Of a stretch of DNA of 64,000 nt, positions 11,601-24,300 are shown piece after piece. The notes under the pieces were generated by a model. It did no database searches. It was not told where the DNA came from and saw only the letters and a program-made list of their open reading frames with translations. The DNA comes from Chondrosia reniformis (taxonomy: Eukaryota; Porifera; Demospongiae; Chondrillida; Chondrillidae): NCBI GenBank assembly GCA_947172415.1, contig OX359193.1:5760501-5824500 (forward strand), in the 5' to 3' direction. Numbering within the stretch: position 1 is the first letter of the stretch; the number at the start of each line of letters is the position of its first letter. Made by a program: the position numbers and the translations under genes.

Positions 11601-12968
11601 TAGAAATACTAGAGAACCAGCTCTCTGAGTCTTGCTTGGCCAGAGATCAACTAAGACATACAATAGAAGAGCTACAGAAGTCTTTTGAAGGTGGAAGTGC
11701 ACCTGAATCAGTTACAGAGGTGAGGTTGTGAGCGGTGAATGTTTGGAAGATATAGGTACATTACATTAATTTGTTTGATGTATAAGTCTGCATATACTTA
11801 CATACATGACTGTTATTTCTATGTATACAACAATTATAACATTTGTTAATGTATTACTAAATGCTGGCTGTTCGAGGATCAGAGGATGGGTGGCTTCACT
11901 TGACAGTTATCATGTGCTGAACAATGTCCCTACATTCATAGTTGATATTCTATGGCGACAACCTAGCTTAATACTAATTTGTGCATTAATATTGTTCTAT
12001 TACTCCAATTGACCTTCATGACATATCTCTAATGCAGTTGGCAGTTTATAAGAGGAAGCATGAAGTTTTGTTAAGTACAAATGCCAAACTTGAACAAGAC
12101 ATTCAGAAGATGGTCAGTTAAGTAACATTTTACTCACACTCAGTGACTATGCAATTACATTTTAGTAGGAAATGTATGTCTAATTCATATTCCTTTAATT
12201 TTTGAAGAGTGCATCTTTGAGGACAATAGAAGCAGAGCGAGATTCACTCTCAGCATTCTTGAGAAAGCAGCTTGTATCTCAACTTCCTCTAGACATGGTT
12301 GGGAAAGGTACGTACATACCCCTATAGAGGTTAAGAAGTGATTACAAATGAGATTACATTTTATGTGATTATATAACTACATATAACAAGTATATCCCAT
12401 TTTCCAATTTACACATATTGAAGACATACGTATAAGTTGGGAAGTTGAACTACCAATGTATGCATACACATATGAAATGGCAGATTGGAATTGATTAATT
12501 TCAATGCAGTATTCATACTTACATACTTGAGAGTTAGTTTTGCTTCCTAATTCACACATCCATATAGAAGTCTGGTATTCTACTGTACCCACAGACAAAT
12601 CGTTAAAATCTGAGCAACTATCAGCATCTAGCCGTGATGAGATTCTTCAACAATTAAAAGAAACTGAAGAGGAATTGAATCGTCAGGGCTCATATCTTGA
12701 GGTGCTGCTCTCTATAATAATGGAAAGAGACCCGACAATGCTCGGAATGATGGCTGATGTACAGAAAAAGTGAGCTCTTGCTGTAAAATACACTCTGTCC
12801 TCAATGACATAATGCTCTCTGAAACAGAATAGATTATTATGGATACAGTAACTTTTAATCAAATATTTATGCCATAAATTTAGCTAGATACAGTCACTGA
12901 TGTGGTTACTGTATTATAAGTGCTTTTCATTTTCCCCATACAGAAGAGTGTCCCAAGGTTGGCTGTAA
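2607..12968 (+). CDS. Large scaffold protein: proline-rich arrays, 2 SAM, 2 RA-like, PDZ, coiled coil
   Basis: Twenty-one in-frame exons (2607-5278, 5388-6706, 6957-7129, 7212-7403, 7591-7726, 7852-7953, 8122-8631, 8695-8838, 8942-9054, 9315-9477, 9548-9668, 9734-9785, 9935-9994, 10284-10363, 10664-10840, 10924-11202, 11560-11719, 12038-12112, 12208-12307, 12595-12769, 12944-12968) give 2,275 residues. Residues 1-1300 are disordered, Ser-rich, with three proline arrays. SAM1 (~1305-1370) has CQWLESVNL and [16 protein letters not shown]2 (~1456-1525) has [12 protein letters not shown] and [14 protein letters not shown]-like 1 (~1688-1800) has [16 protein letters not shown] and [18 protein letters not shown]-like 2 (~1800-1890) has [14 protein letters not shown]. 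The PDZ (~1955-2045) has a GLGV carboxylate loop and KVQVGDR. Coiled coil runs ~2050-2260. I do not recognise a vertebrate counterpart with this order. The domains suggest a cortical Ras-family/actin adaptor; this is inference. Confidence 0.8.
3199..3570 (+). repeat. Coding minisatellite 1: [14 protein letters not shown] array
   Basis: Tandem coding repeats in exon 1 of the scaffold gene give a run of PPDAPP, PPSVPP, PPGVPP and PPEEPP units. Each unit has a proline pair separated by two or three small, acidic or Val residues. Shadow frames on both strands stay open because of the periodicity and are not genes. Confidence 0.9.
4438..4782 (+). repeat. Coding minisatellite 2: 24-bp unit encoding DVPPFPPE
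   Basis: About 14 copies of a 24-bp unit in exon 1 encode the octapeptide DVPPFPPE and variants ([24 protein letters not shown]). The first nine are nearly identical at DNA level, so the array expanded recently; the later ones have diverged. Regularly spaced FPP cores are candidate EVH1, WW or profilin-type ligands, which is inference. Confidence 0.95.
6032..6243 (+). repeat. Coding minisatellite 3: [14 protein letters not shown] array
   Basis: Exon 2 of the scaffold gene encodes PPTEPP, PPQEPP and PPAEPP units in tandem. The unit sequence is distinct from the first two arrays, although the pattern of proline pairs at fixed spacing is the same. Confidence 0.9.
10059..10131 (+). tRNA. tRNA-Ile, anticodon GAT
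   Basis: A 73-nt cloverleaf with all stems closing: acceptor GGTCCGT/ACGGACC, D-stem GCTC/GAGC, anticodon stem TCGTG/CGCGA (one imperfect pair) with loop CTGATAA, and T-stem GTGAG/CTCAC with TTCGAGA. Discriminator base is A. The anticodon is GAT, so it would read isoleucine AUC and AUU. The body resembles the eukaryotic A34-type tRNA-Ile, suggesting an A-to-G change at position 34. A T-run follows at once, as expected for Pol III termination. It sits in an intron of the SAM/RA/PDZ gene, same strand. Confidence 0.9.
10446..10605 (-). mobile_element. Dispersed ~200-bp repeat family A, copy 1
   Basis: Diverged copy with the block AGTGAGAGCTTTGGAT, the core CCCACTGGGCAAAACAGC and the end CAGTGACCCTAGGAA. 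It lies in an intron of the scaffold gene. Strand is set relative to copies containing GGAATTCCCAGAAACAGC as plus. Confidence 0.7.
11234..11440 (+). mobile_element. Dispersed ~200-bp repeat family A, copy 2
   Basis: Near full-length copy: AAGATCAAGAAGACAAAGAT, then GGAATTCCCAGAAACAG, a CCAGTGGAG core, TGTATCCTCATCCAAAG, and GGCCTTTACTCTAAAGTAG. It fills most of a scaffold-gene intron. Confidence 0.8.
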
Positions 12969-13366
12969 CCGTGGTAACAGTTATTTTACATCATATACAC
13001 CCTATTATAAGAAGATATATTGGTGTTTATATAAAAACATAATTTTTAATCATCATGTAATCAAGATTTATTATATATATACGTAGTGCCTTTTGTGTCT
13101 AGTGCAAATAATTGAGTTAATAATTAGATTAAGTGCACCACATACTAATCAATTAGATTTTGAGTTTCTTTTTGTTGTCACTGAGTATATGTTATGCATG
13201 TGGTTTTTGGTATTTCAAAATTGGCGATTTCCTTTTTAATCAAAAATCAACGCTATATTTTACATATTAAAAGAAAAAGTATAAACAGCCTCATATATTG
13301 TTCTCAAAAGGTATATATACATTGTGTAAGAACAGCCTCATATATAGACATGATTTCTTGTAAATC
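12969..13366. other. Convergent intergenic region between scaffold gene and TBCE
   Basis: It contains the 3' untranslated sequences of two converging genes. It is AT-rich with TATATA and TTTAAT runs. I see no further gene. Confidence 0.6.
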
Positions 13367-16300
13367 TCATTTCTGTCTGACTAGTATCACATCTCCTGAT
13401 GTGATGGAATAAAAGCCTAGTTCCCTCAAGTCATCTTCCAACTGATACTCACAACCTGTGTCACCCTAATAAATATAATCACAAGGAAACATTAGATAAC
13501 ATATCTGCTACATATTTTGCACTCTGTTACTATGTATGTATGCTGATCCCTATGTACTTACTTTACTACTAATATAGGACAACAGTTGATCAGGATAGTC
13601 TATCTTTAGCAGTCTCTGAATCAATCCTTTTAGTTTCTGCAATGTCATATTACCTACACATTATAATACATATATAAGTACATATGTATATGTACGTATA
13701 TGCAGATAACATTCATACATGTATATACAGTAAGTTATGTACAGGACACCCATGTGATATCCATACTATAATGACACACACATACTAGGGAGTTTCTTTC
13801 TGACTTCCTGTGTATCAGCAGCATCGGGTATTCTTAGAGTAATTTCCAGTAGCTGGTCTTTCAGAGATGTTACTTTATGAGAAGCTAATTTAGCTTCCTC
13901 AGGCTCCCCATGAACTGTACAGTGACAATGACATGTGTATATACTGTGACAGAGCAGCAACCTCATACTTAAAGCCACAGCAGTGAAAATATGCTGAATG
14001 AGCAGTATTTTACATGATTACTGGGTAAAGTGAGGGAATCTGGTTTAGGCACCAATGGCCAAGAAGTCATAAGCGCATTACAACTAGAATGTTCTCATCC
14101 TCTACAAGTGTACAAGTTAATCTATCACTGGATACACAAAATATATAAAGGCACACGCAGAGGTGACTACAAGCAAATGGTAACCCTGGACATATGTGAT
14201 GTTCTAGATCTGCCCCTGATTTAGGGGGTGGGGTTCTAGATCTGCCTCTGGGTGGGACTGATATAGGGGATGGAGTTCTAGATCTGCCTCTGGGTGGGAC
14301 TGATTTAGGGGGTGGGGTTCTAGATCTGCCTCTGGGTGGGACTGATTTAGGGGGTGGGGTTCTACGTAGATCTGCCCCTGGGTGGGACTGATTTAGGGGG
14401 TGGGGTTCTAGATCTGCCTCTGGGTGGGACTGATTTAGGGGGTGGAGTTCTAGATCTGCCCCAGGGTGGGTGGGGCATGTCTTTGCTGACTGACCCTTTA
14501 TCAGATGCTCATATCTCGGGTGTTCCCTGTTGAAGGTGAGCTTGGTTGTGTCAGAGCTGTGGCTCACCCAATCTGCCGCATACTTGGACAAATAGAACCT
14601 TTCGGCCAAAAACCTCTCACTAGAGGTAATCTAACATTCAAGGAAGAGGAACTTCCTGTACCAATGTCTAGTATATGGTATTTACCCTTAGTACATCTAG
14701 TAGTATATATACATATATACAGTACACATGGCTATATTGATATTAATCTACTATAGACACATAGGAAAATATCAAGTGTGCTCACTGCGCTCCCGTTCAA
14801 TGAAGAGAGGTTTGCTAATCTTGCTATTATCAACTGTCTAGCATCAAATGGAGTATATTCTAAGGAGGAAAATGATATGATTTATTCAAACATGTCAGTC
14901 CTCTGCTTGCCAACCCAACTTTGTAATGGCTTTTGTATGCCTATACTTGCCAGGCTAGAGGATAAACTAGTTATTTAATGGGAAAATGAGATACAGTGTC
15001 TGGGAGGTCCAACATAGTTATAAGAAATTTCTCTTCTTATAATCATTTGACATCCCCAAAACATGTAGATCATGTACACACACTTGATATTACTGGATTA
15101 TCCGTGATGCGCAACTCTGTGAGGGACTGAATTGCATTGAGTTCCTCTACTGATCCCCACGTCTCAATGTTGCAACCTTTCAAAGATATGGACTGCAGCA
15201 CTGGAAATATGCAGGAATCACCACGGTCGCCAAATGATGTTATGTTGATGTTGGTAAGCTTGTTGGAACTGAGAATAAGAGACTTCAGCTGAGGCAAGGA
15301 AGCCAACTTCATCACTTCAGACCAATCAGACAGGCCATTATTTTCCAAGTTGAGAATGGTTAAATGTTGCAGATCAGAAGGGTCAAAATTACTATAGTGA
15401 TAGTCAAGTATGTACGTATAATGTGAGCATATAATGGTGCTGGTATAAGATTGGCTCTATATCTCCTATCATTTTAAATAATAATAAAGTATGTAGTAGT
15501 TAAAGTAATATTGATACCACATTAATCACAAGGTACTACTATACTACTGATGGCTCTCAGTCCAGAAGACTCCACCACACATAGACAGCACTATTGTATG
15601 ATCTGTAGACATACGTAAAACGTACATACGTACGTATGCTCTTTCTACAGTATATCTACAATGCTATAGTATAGTGTGGTATTGCACAGTATATAATAGA
15701 CATGGTTCTTCACAACTTACGTTAGAGTGCCTATCCTGTTATTATAGAGGTACAGCTCCTCCAAGAGTGGAAGATCTGGTAGGATCACTTTAACCTACAC
15801 AATGGTTTGGTGAGATTATGTGCAGAAATCAGTAGTTGGACGATGCAAGAGATTTAACATGAAAATGATAAACCTCATCCAAAATGACAGATTCATAAGT
15901 AGTACAGTACAGCATGGATATGACAAACTTCAAATTGCAGAGAATTTACTTTGATTCATGTCCATGCAGATTTGCAAGTAGTATATACGTACATGTCCGT
16001 ACCTTATCCCAAGTCAATTCCATCATGTTAAGATAGAGTCTTTGAATTTTCAACTTGGAGGTAGGATGGAACTGGATTTGCTTATTTTCACTGAAAGTAG
16101 AATAGTGCATTCAGTCTAGTATAGCAGCAATAGCCTTGTAACATATCAGTAATATTTTTACTCATTTAATAGTAGTATTTAAATACTAAGAGGATTTTGG
16201 GGCAAATTTAAACATAATACAGTATTTGTAATTAGATACTATACAGTATAAGACCAAATGGCTCTGAGACATACAATATACTGTATATACGTACGTACTT

Positions 16301-18233
16301 ATTGCAATGTCTCAGTGTACATTATTGATACTCAGTGTCAAAGGGTCTTAATATACCACATAAGTATGTACGTATGTACGTACGTATATAAGAATTAAAC
16401 ACTAATCTGGATGAGATACAAGTAATCTCTTTGTTTTCTGCCCCATTGGGCCAGACAGCTGTTACTTATTCAGTGACCCTGGGAGTCATTATTAAAGTTC
16501 TTATGCTCGGTGTACACATGCTTAGATAGGCTAGGGTTTGGTGTCATATTTCTACACACACTATGCAGACCTCAAATCTAAGATATGCAGATCTGCAAGC
16601 TGAGTGACAATCTCTGTGACATCCTCCCAAGAGGCAAGATAAGGATTGCAGGATAGATTGAGAATCTCAATATCTACATAGTACAATATACGTACATATG
16701 TAGGTATTATAAATAAATGTACAATATAGAGGGCATAATATACATACGTACATACGTACGTAAGAATATATGTAACTGCACAAACACAATATAGGGTATA
16801 ACATACATAGGACTTGCAAAAAAAAGATCAAGAAGAAGACAAACATTCCCGGGATCACTGATGAAGGATGGAATTCCCAGAAACAGCTATCTGGCCCAGT
16901 GGAGAAGGGAAGAAGAGAAGGAGAAGTAGAAGTAGAAAACTCTTGTATCCTCACCCAAAGCTCTCACTAGGTTTAGTTCCCTATAGGCCTTTACTCTTAA
17001 GTACGTAGATGTAGCATGTAAGAAAAATGGTGTGTTAGATTATTTATGTAACTGTATTACCACATACATAAACAGGTACAGACAGCTAGCTAGTTATCAA
17101 TATGGATATGATATCTGAAAGAACGGATGCAACTTCACAGAAATTACTACTACATACATAGATATATTCCAAGTAGAAGATGGAGGTATGGTAATCTGTC
17201 AGCTTTGGAGGACACTAATCTAGTGAAGAAACAGTTCTATCTCATATGAGCTATGCATAACTCACTTGGTGCTGTTTGACGTATGTCACCACTACTCCCT
17301 GGAGAAGACACTTGAAGCCCTCTTAAATGGACTTCTTTCAACTGCTCCAAACACCTTATCCATTAGTAAATGAGAAATATATATAACAGACATTAGACTA
17401 AGCAGGACTATACATTTAGTAGGAATGTTCTACCTTACCCTTGCCTTTTAACTAAATGTTCCATTCCTACTATTTCGACCTTTATGTCTGTATCATCATC
17501 TGAAGCTATATCACTAGTTGTTGCATCATTACTGTATCTCTCCTTTAGCACTGATATAAAGTCCCTTCCAACAGTGAGCTTCTTGCTTCTCACAAATGAG
17601 CCAGCATTCGCTTGTCTATGTAAGGAGGTAGGGGAGTGTAAATACATACATATTAAAGCTTATATTTACCAGTAATCTGAGAAATGTAATCTCATTTTGA
17701 ATGAACTTGGACTTACAATCTCATATTTAGATATTTACAAACTTACGTATGTAGATAATTTATTGATTTAACGATTTAAGAGAAAGTTGAAATCCCTATC
17801 ATCTAATACATTAAAAGCACTGCATCCATAGAGGAGTTGGAGGAATGGTTGGATTAATGGATGGACGCATAAATAAGAAAAAAGTTAATGCTGACAAATC
17901 TAGCATTCTAAATATAGCACACCTCACCTGCATGTAAAGTACTGCTTCCCTTCGTGATCCCCGCTATGCTTTCCCCTCGTTGGGTCATCCCATTCCACGC
18001 CCACCCATTCACCTGTAAGTATTATATAGTTACCTTATAGTTTTATCATAGTGCATTAAGTAGCTTGGTTAATTAATAAACTATACGTGAATGAGACTAT
18101 CTTTTTTATAATGAACAGTTATTCTATCTATACCTGTGGTTGGAGGAACAGGTCCTACGAATCTTATTGTGCCAAAATATCCCTCAGATGAACAGCGCTG
18201 ACTCACTCGAAAGCCTTCAACTTCCCCAGACAT
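13367..18233 (-). CDS. TBCE: Tubulin-specific chaperone E
   Basis: About 13 exons on the minus strand; first 18134-18233, then 17928-18012 and 17439-17615, and last ending at the stop at 13367. Domains in order: an N-terminal CAP-Gly with [18 protein letters not shown] and YFTCR; leucine-rich repeats from ~17350 to 15074 ([48 protein letters not shown]); a linker with HPRYEHLIK; and a C-terminal ubiquitin-like domain ([29 protein letters not shown], then [14 protein letters not shown] at the end). TBCE binds alpha-tubulin and works with TBCC/TBCD to assemble the tubulin heterodimer. All canonical domains are present. The start [10 protein letters not shown] matches where the family begins. 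Exon edges in the LRR region are approximate. Its start is 140 bp from the end of the upstream SPOC-like gene. Confidence 0.9.
14218..14476. repeat. 42-bp minisatellite in a TBCE intron
   Basis: About six copies of a 42-bp unit containing GGGGGTGGGGTTCTAGAT and CTGGGTGGGACTGATTTA. It is much more GC- and G-rich than its surroundings. It occupies the intron between the HPRYEHLIK exon (14495-14615) and the ubiquitin-like exon. Open frames across it ([18 protein letters not shown] on minus) are an effect of the periodicity. Confidence 0.9.
16428..16515 (-). mobile_element. Dispersed repeat family A, copy 3 (partial)
   Basis: Fragment with CTCTTTGTTTTCTGCCCCAT, GGGCCAGACAGCTGTTA and CAGTGACCCTGGGAG, in a TBCE intron. 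Confidence 0.65.
16805..17035 (+). mobile_element. Dispersed repeat family A, copy 4
   Basis: Near full-length copy in a TBCE intron: AAGATCAAGAAGAAGACAAA, TGATGAAGGATGGAATTCCC, then TTGTATCCTCACCCAAAGCT and TCCCTATAGGCCTTTACTC. It contains an extra purine-rich stretch (GAAGAAGAGAAGGAGAAG). Confidence 0.8.
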
Positions 18234-18372
18234 CGCGCCCAATATGTTGCAATCTTACGTCAATTATTTATGTTATTGCGCAATACATTATCCTTAAAAG
18301 AAAATAATTTAAATGATTGAGTGTACCATGTTGTTTATAATACTGATTTATATTTTACTTATATATATACAC

Positions 18373-21300
18373 TTATGTGGTCTTTTGAGTTGATGAATGT
18401 CCTTGCTGCCATTGATTTATGATGCGTGAGTAGAAAGAGTTTGCACTTTCTTGACAACTACTTTCGGAAAATATGCCATCCGAGTCTGTACCGTTGCTAC
18501 TGAAAAGACCGAGCCACTCCTTATCTCGTTCTAAGCCGCATGAATCACTGGATTTTCTCCTCTTTCTCTGAGATTTGTCTTTATACCAACTTTTAGAGGG
18601 AGACTTTGATGAATGGCCATAACTAGAACAACTGCTTCTGCTTAAAGATGGACTAACAGAACACCTTCTTCTAGGAGAACGGCTTCTTTGACTGTCAGAG
18701 GAACCTTTTTGTCCTCTTCTATGCTTTGGGCTTATGGATCTGTTTCTATAGTAAGATCTGTTTGTCTTTCTACGTTTTGGACTAATGGATCGGCATCTGC
18801 TTGAGTGCTGTCTACTTCTTCTGTCTGAAGACCTTGTAGTAGATGTTCTATTCTTACTGCTAGGAGACAGGGATTTGGTACAAGAACTCTGGTCTGATTT
18901 ATGCTTACTTTCTGGTAACTTGCAAGATGTCTTGGGCATATCTCTTCCTGTATCATGTTTGGAAGGAGAATCAACTGTTACCTTATTGGGCAACTCTTCC
19001 TTGCCATTTTTAATTGATATTTCCTTGTCATCCGTCTTCATTTCTACACCACTGCTGTGCGAGGGAGAATTAGATTCACCATTCACCAAGTGTAAGATAC
19101 CACCATATTTCCAAGATGGGTTCTTTGTCTTAGTTGGTGAGGTATCTACGGCATCACGAGATAAACCCTTCACTTTATTATCATCCTTCCGAATCACTTT
19201 CCTGTCAATCTCTTCATCTGATGGGGCTACATGCACACCACCAACCTTGGAGGAAATTTCTGTCAATGTTTTTTTCTTTTTCTTCTTTCTTTTTTTCTTG
19301 CTGGGTTGAAATGAAGGTTCCTCAATTTTGTTAAAAGAAACAGGTTCATCTTTTTGAATCCAATTAGCATGCAACATATTACCAAGGGAGTGATTTTTTG
19401 TCTTTCGCTTAATCAACAAGCTTCCAGATTGAGGAATTTCATCTGATATTTTAAAGGGAGAGTCATCATCTGAGACAGAATCATATTGGGTGGGCTGAGA
19501 TGGAAACTTGGTGAGATTTTCTTCTGGATGAACACCTTTTGATTGTGTAGGTGTTGAGATAAGTACTGTACTTGAAGATGTGGAAGATAAAACTGTAGAG
19601 TTAGGAGAATCTGGTGTGTCAAAACGTATTTCTTCTTTCACAGGTTTAGGAGGTTGAATGTCTGGTTCAGTCACATGAGTGTCTAATCCAGTCACACCAT
19701 TGTCCACAGGTGATACACAATCAGATTCCTGCTCTTCCTGAATTGTGGTGAAAAGTGGCTCTCTTTTGATAGTAACCACATCTAAGGGATAAAACCTGTC
19801 TTTTAAAATCTTACTGCTTTCTCGAGTTCCTTCTGAAGTAGCATTAGAAGCATCAAAATGACTTGAAGTGATTCTGTCATAACTTTGTGTGCCAGAGATG
19901 TCCTTTGAATTCTTTTCTGCTTGCTGAATAGTGGCACACAGGACTTCAGGCGAGTTTACCTCTTGAGTGATATCTACCGATGCCTGTATTTTCTCCTGTT
20001 CGAGTCTCTCAGATTGTGCTTCCTGAAGCTCTAAATCAAGCTCTGCTTCAAAAGAATCAACTGACTTCTCCTCATCCAACAATGGGGTGCTGCAGTTACG
20101 TCTGCCTGGTAGAAAAACTTCCTTGGATGCTACGTTGTATAGGCTTTCCATCTCACTGTCTTTTGAGAAATTGAAGATGTCTGTGCTATCAACAGCCTGA
20201 TCTGCTACAGATGGTTCAATCTCCTTGGCAGGAGTCTGACAGCCTTCCTTGATTACTGCATGATCTTTACTGTCTTTTTCAGAAGATGCTCCATTCCACT
20301 GTGATATTGCCAAAATGTTATCCACCTTCATCCTAACTATCTCCCCTAATTCTGCTATAGCAGCCTTGCATAGTGCTTGTTGAGTAACAGGTTTGCTAGA
20401 AACACAGTCTGTTAAGCGGTTAAGGTAAGTCCTCAGGATACCATCCAGGGAGAGCTGAGACAAACAGTCTTCTGACAATGTGACTGGAACTGTCTGTATT
20501 TTTGATGACACTAGAGTGCACTGAGCTCCGACAGACTTGCTATTAATACTCTTCACTATTTTCTCCAAGGATATTCTATCCACCTGAATAGCCACATCTC
20601 TGCGATCAGCTGGAGGCAATGTTCTGTGTTTTAGCTTAAAAGATGGCATAACTAGTGGTCTGTCTGATGAACATACATTATTCCTTTCTGTGGGAGCATA
20701 ATTAACACGTTTCCATTTGCTGCTATGAAGAGATTGATACCTTGTGTCTACCTCTGTATCCAACTGATCATCGTTGGTCACAGCACTGTCTTGCGGCATG
20801 CTTTCTCTCTGCTGTGAATGGGAATCTTCTACCTGCTTGCACTCAGGAGAGAGACCTCCTCTCAGAGAAGGTGGGCTGGTAAAAAGGATCTTCTCCTTGT
20901 ATTCTGCCTCTTCTGATTCAGTGCTTACTTCATGTTCTTCTCTGTTATAATTAACTGAACTGTTGTTTGTGTCTGCCATGACGTGGAACCTCCTGTGATC
21001 TTCACTGGTACTGCCATCTTTTCTAATGTTGTAGCAATGTGGCTCTCTAAATTCATCTACCACATTGTCAAAAGGGACTGAGGCTTCAAAAGGTATGGGA
21101 TGGTGGGGTCGGTGGATTGGATAGTGGGCCGCAGGGAAGTGCATACTTGGTTCCTGATAAAACAGAGCAGGCTGTGGTATGTTTACTGGTGAGTGGAAGG
21201 AAGGTGCTGGTGGTGGACCATCCCAGGGAGGGCACGGCCCCATTGGGGGAGGCCCCAAATTAAAGGGGAATGACCCCAGCAATCCCTGGCTAGGGTGGGA

Positions 21301-24300
21301 TGGACAAGGAGGCATACAGTTGGGCGTTATAGGTGGTGAGAGGAGGGGTAGCCTGGGAGGAGGCTGGGGAGGGGGAGGGATAGGGTTGGGAGGGGGGTAG
21401 GATGGTAATGGAGGAGGCAAGGCAGGTGGGCCATTTCTTTCCATCCTCTGTGTACTAAGCTTTCTAGGGTCATGGACCGGAGATGCTCCTGAATCGTTCA
21501 CATTTGCTGAAGAATAAGATCTGTTCAGAGTATTGGAATTGTCGGATGATGGTTGGAGTTTAGTTGGGCTAGACTGTATGGTATGGCTAGGGGAACACAT
21601 TTTAGCAGATGAAGCTTCAGCAGAAATCTTAGGCAAAACAACCTCTTTCACAGTAGCATCAGCACTATCTTTTGGAAGGGTCGATGTGTCTATTGATAAT
21701 ATTCCCCCTTTTTTCATGTTTTCTTCAATGGATGTTATTATGCTGTCAGAGACTTCAATCAACTCTGCAAAGTTATCAGGTAATTCACTAGCATCACTGT
21801 TCTCAATACCATTCTCCTTGTCTCTCTTTGTACTACTAGAGTGAGCATTCTTTGCACCCGTAGACAACCTGCCAGTAGTCACTCCTAAGGGGGGCCTGAC
21901 AGGCTCCAGGTGTTTACTTCTTCTTTCCTTGTACTCAGAGAGAGACACTTTCTTCTTTGTTGACTCCGATGGCTGGTCTACATTATCTTCACTCTTCACG
22001 TGCACTCTATCAGAGTCTGAGGTCCCATCCCTTTCATCTTTGGTCAACCCCAATGAAAGATCACTCCTCGGTGGCTTGGCTGTCTGGTCTCTGACAGTCT
22101 CAGATGGTCCACGAGGACTCAGCTGATTTAATCTCTCTCCAGTAGTTTCGTCAATCAGTGGAGAGGTAGGGGTAGCATGTGAACTATGTGATTCCATCCC
22201 TTCTTCATGAGGTCTTGACAGATGCTCATAATCAGCTTCTTCCTTTGCATCAACTGTTACATCATATACAATCTCTTCATTCACAGAGTTTGGCACAACC
22301 AGCTCTTCCTCCTGTAGATTGGTGGCCACATTGGATAGATTTGAGCGGACGGGCGAGAATGGATCAGTCTGTGTTTCAACTTCAATAGTGGGTCTCGAAT
22401 AGTCAGACTGAGGTAAATCAAGTATTTCTTCAGCAACAATGGCTTGTGACTCCTCTTGAATCAGTTCACAAGGAACTGGAGAGCTGGTACCAGGAACTGA
22501 TGATGCTTCAACACTTCCCTTGGGCACTGACAACAGAGTAGTCATATCAACTACCTTGTCATGTAAATCACAAGATGCTGGATCCTCAGGAACTGCTAAA
22601 TATTCACTTGCTGTAACTGAGATGCATCCATTTAAATCACCTTGTTTCTCTGATGCTAGAGAAGACTTTTTGTTACAAAATGCTAAATCTCTTTCACTCA
22701 GATTGGGCTGTTCTTGTGAACCAGTCTGGTTTTTAGATGGAGAAGCATCACTTTGAGATTCAGAAGAACCAGAAGTGTCTACCTTACTCCTGGGTACTCT
22801 GACTATCAGTGCCATCTCATTAGTCTTAGAATCATTGCCAGACATTGTATCCAACTGGATACTTTCGCCTTCTCTTGCACTTCCTTCTTCAACAACATGT
22901 GAAGGACTCTGAACTTCCTTTAATGTAGAAAAGGAAGCTGTATTTAGTGTGTCGGTCCTCTTCAGTTGTACCAGTAGAGGGCTCTGTGACCTTGGAACAT
23001 TGCTTGGAGTGCTTCTTCTGATGCCTATTTGGCGTTTCCTTCCTTTTCTTTGCCTCCTTTTTGTTAACTTTTGTACAAGTGCAAGTTCCTCTTCATCTCC
23101 AGAAGAACATGAATGACCAGAAAATTTGAGCGTTTCGTGATTCTCAAAACTTGGCACAATTGAGGAGGTATGGCAGTCTAGAATGGCAGCCTGTTCTTCT
23201 GGACTGAATGGATAATCCCAGCACACACCAACTCTGGTTTGCTTCCTCTCCACCAGGGTCATGTGAGTTGTACACAGCACTTCCAGAGGTACAGTGACTA
23301 TAGGAGAAAATGGCAACATTACAATATGATACACTGATACTGGTGCACACTCCTCATGCACCAACAGTACATACATGTATACTGTACATTCGATATACAT
23401 GGTTATGTAAGTACAACAGTATACATTATTAGATATCCTATATCAGCTCAGCTGCATGTACACGTTGACAAATTGATGCTTGGACTAAAAGAATACCAAG
23501 AACCAAGAAGAGAAAGACTCTCAAGGTAATTGATTAAAGGTGGAATTCCAGAACTGCTGTCTGGTCCAATGGAAAAGGGAAGAAAAGTTGGCATGGTACG
23601 AAACTGTATCCGTATATACATATGTAGGCTTTCCCAAATAGTAAGTCTATAAGGTTAGCCTATTCTGCATGTTTACATATGCAACCTTTGCCTCATTAGC
23701 AAGTCAACCGTGTCTATAGGCATCCATGAGGTTTCCTTATAAGCAAACGCTTTATCATAATCTGTAAGGGTAAAGATGTATATACGTACCTATATGCCTG
23801 CAGGGATCCTTTATAACAATCATGTAGAGAGGTGACGTTGACCCTTTCAAGGGAGGCAAGCCCATTTGAGTACTGACTTCACATTTTGGTAAGTAGAAGA
23901 TTTTACAATTTGACTGATTAGCACTTCCAATGGCAACCTGCATACATGGAAAAACACATGTAAAAACAAGATGTACATATATAATGCTAGGGTAAACCTC
24001 ACCAGTCGCTTCTTGAAAAGGTATTTTGCCAATTTAGCCAAGCTGTTTCCATTACAATCAATCTCATTAAGACGACAGTAAAAGTGTCCTGTGTTTGTGA
24101 TGAAATAAGAAATAAGGAAATAAAATTAGCACTGCAGCAGTGTGACTAAAATTGTATAATTGAATAACCAACTACACAATTTTCTGGTCCAACTGAGTAG
24201 TAATATAATGTATAGGATAATATATACATATGTATTCTAAAATCCTGGCTATATTTATCATCTATACTCTCAACAAGGATTTCAAAGTGTTTGCCATCCA

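Noticed and set aside
14067..14609. 180-codon minus-strand frame with [14 protein letters not shown] repeats
   Set aside because: Its first ~40 residues are the TBCE exon 14495-14615; the rest is intronic minisatellite.
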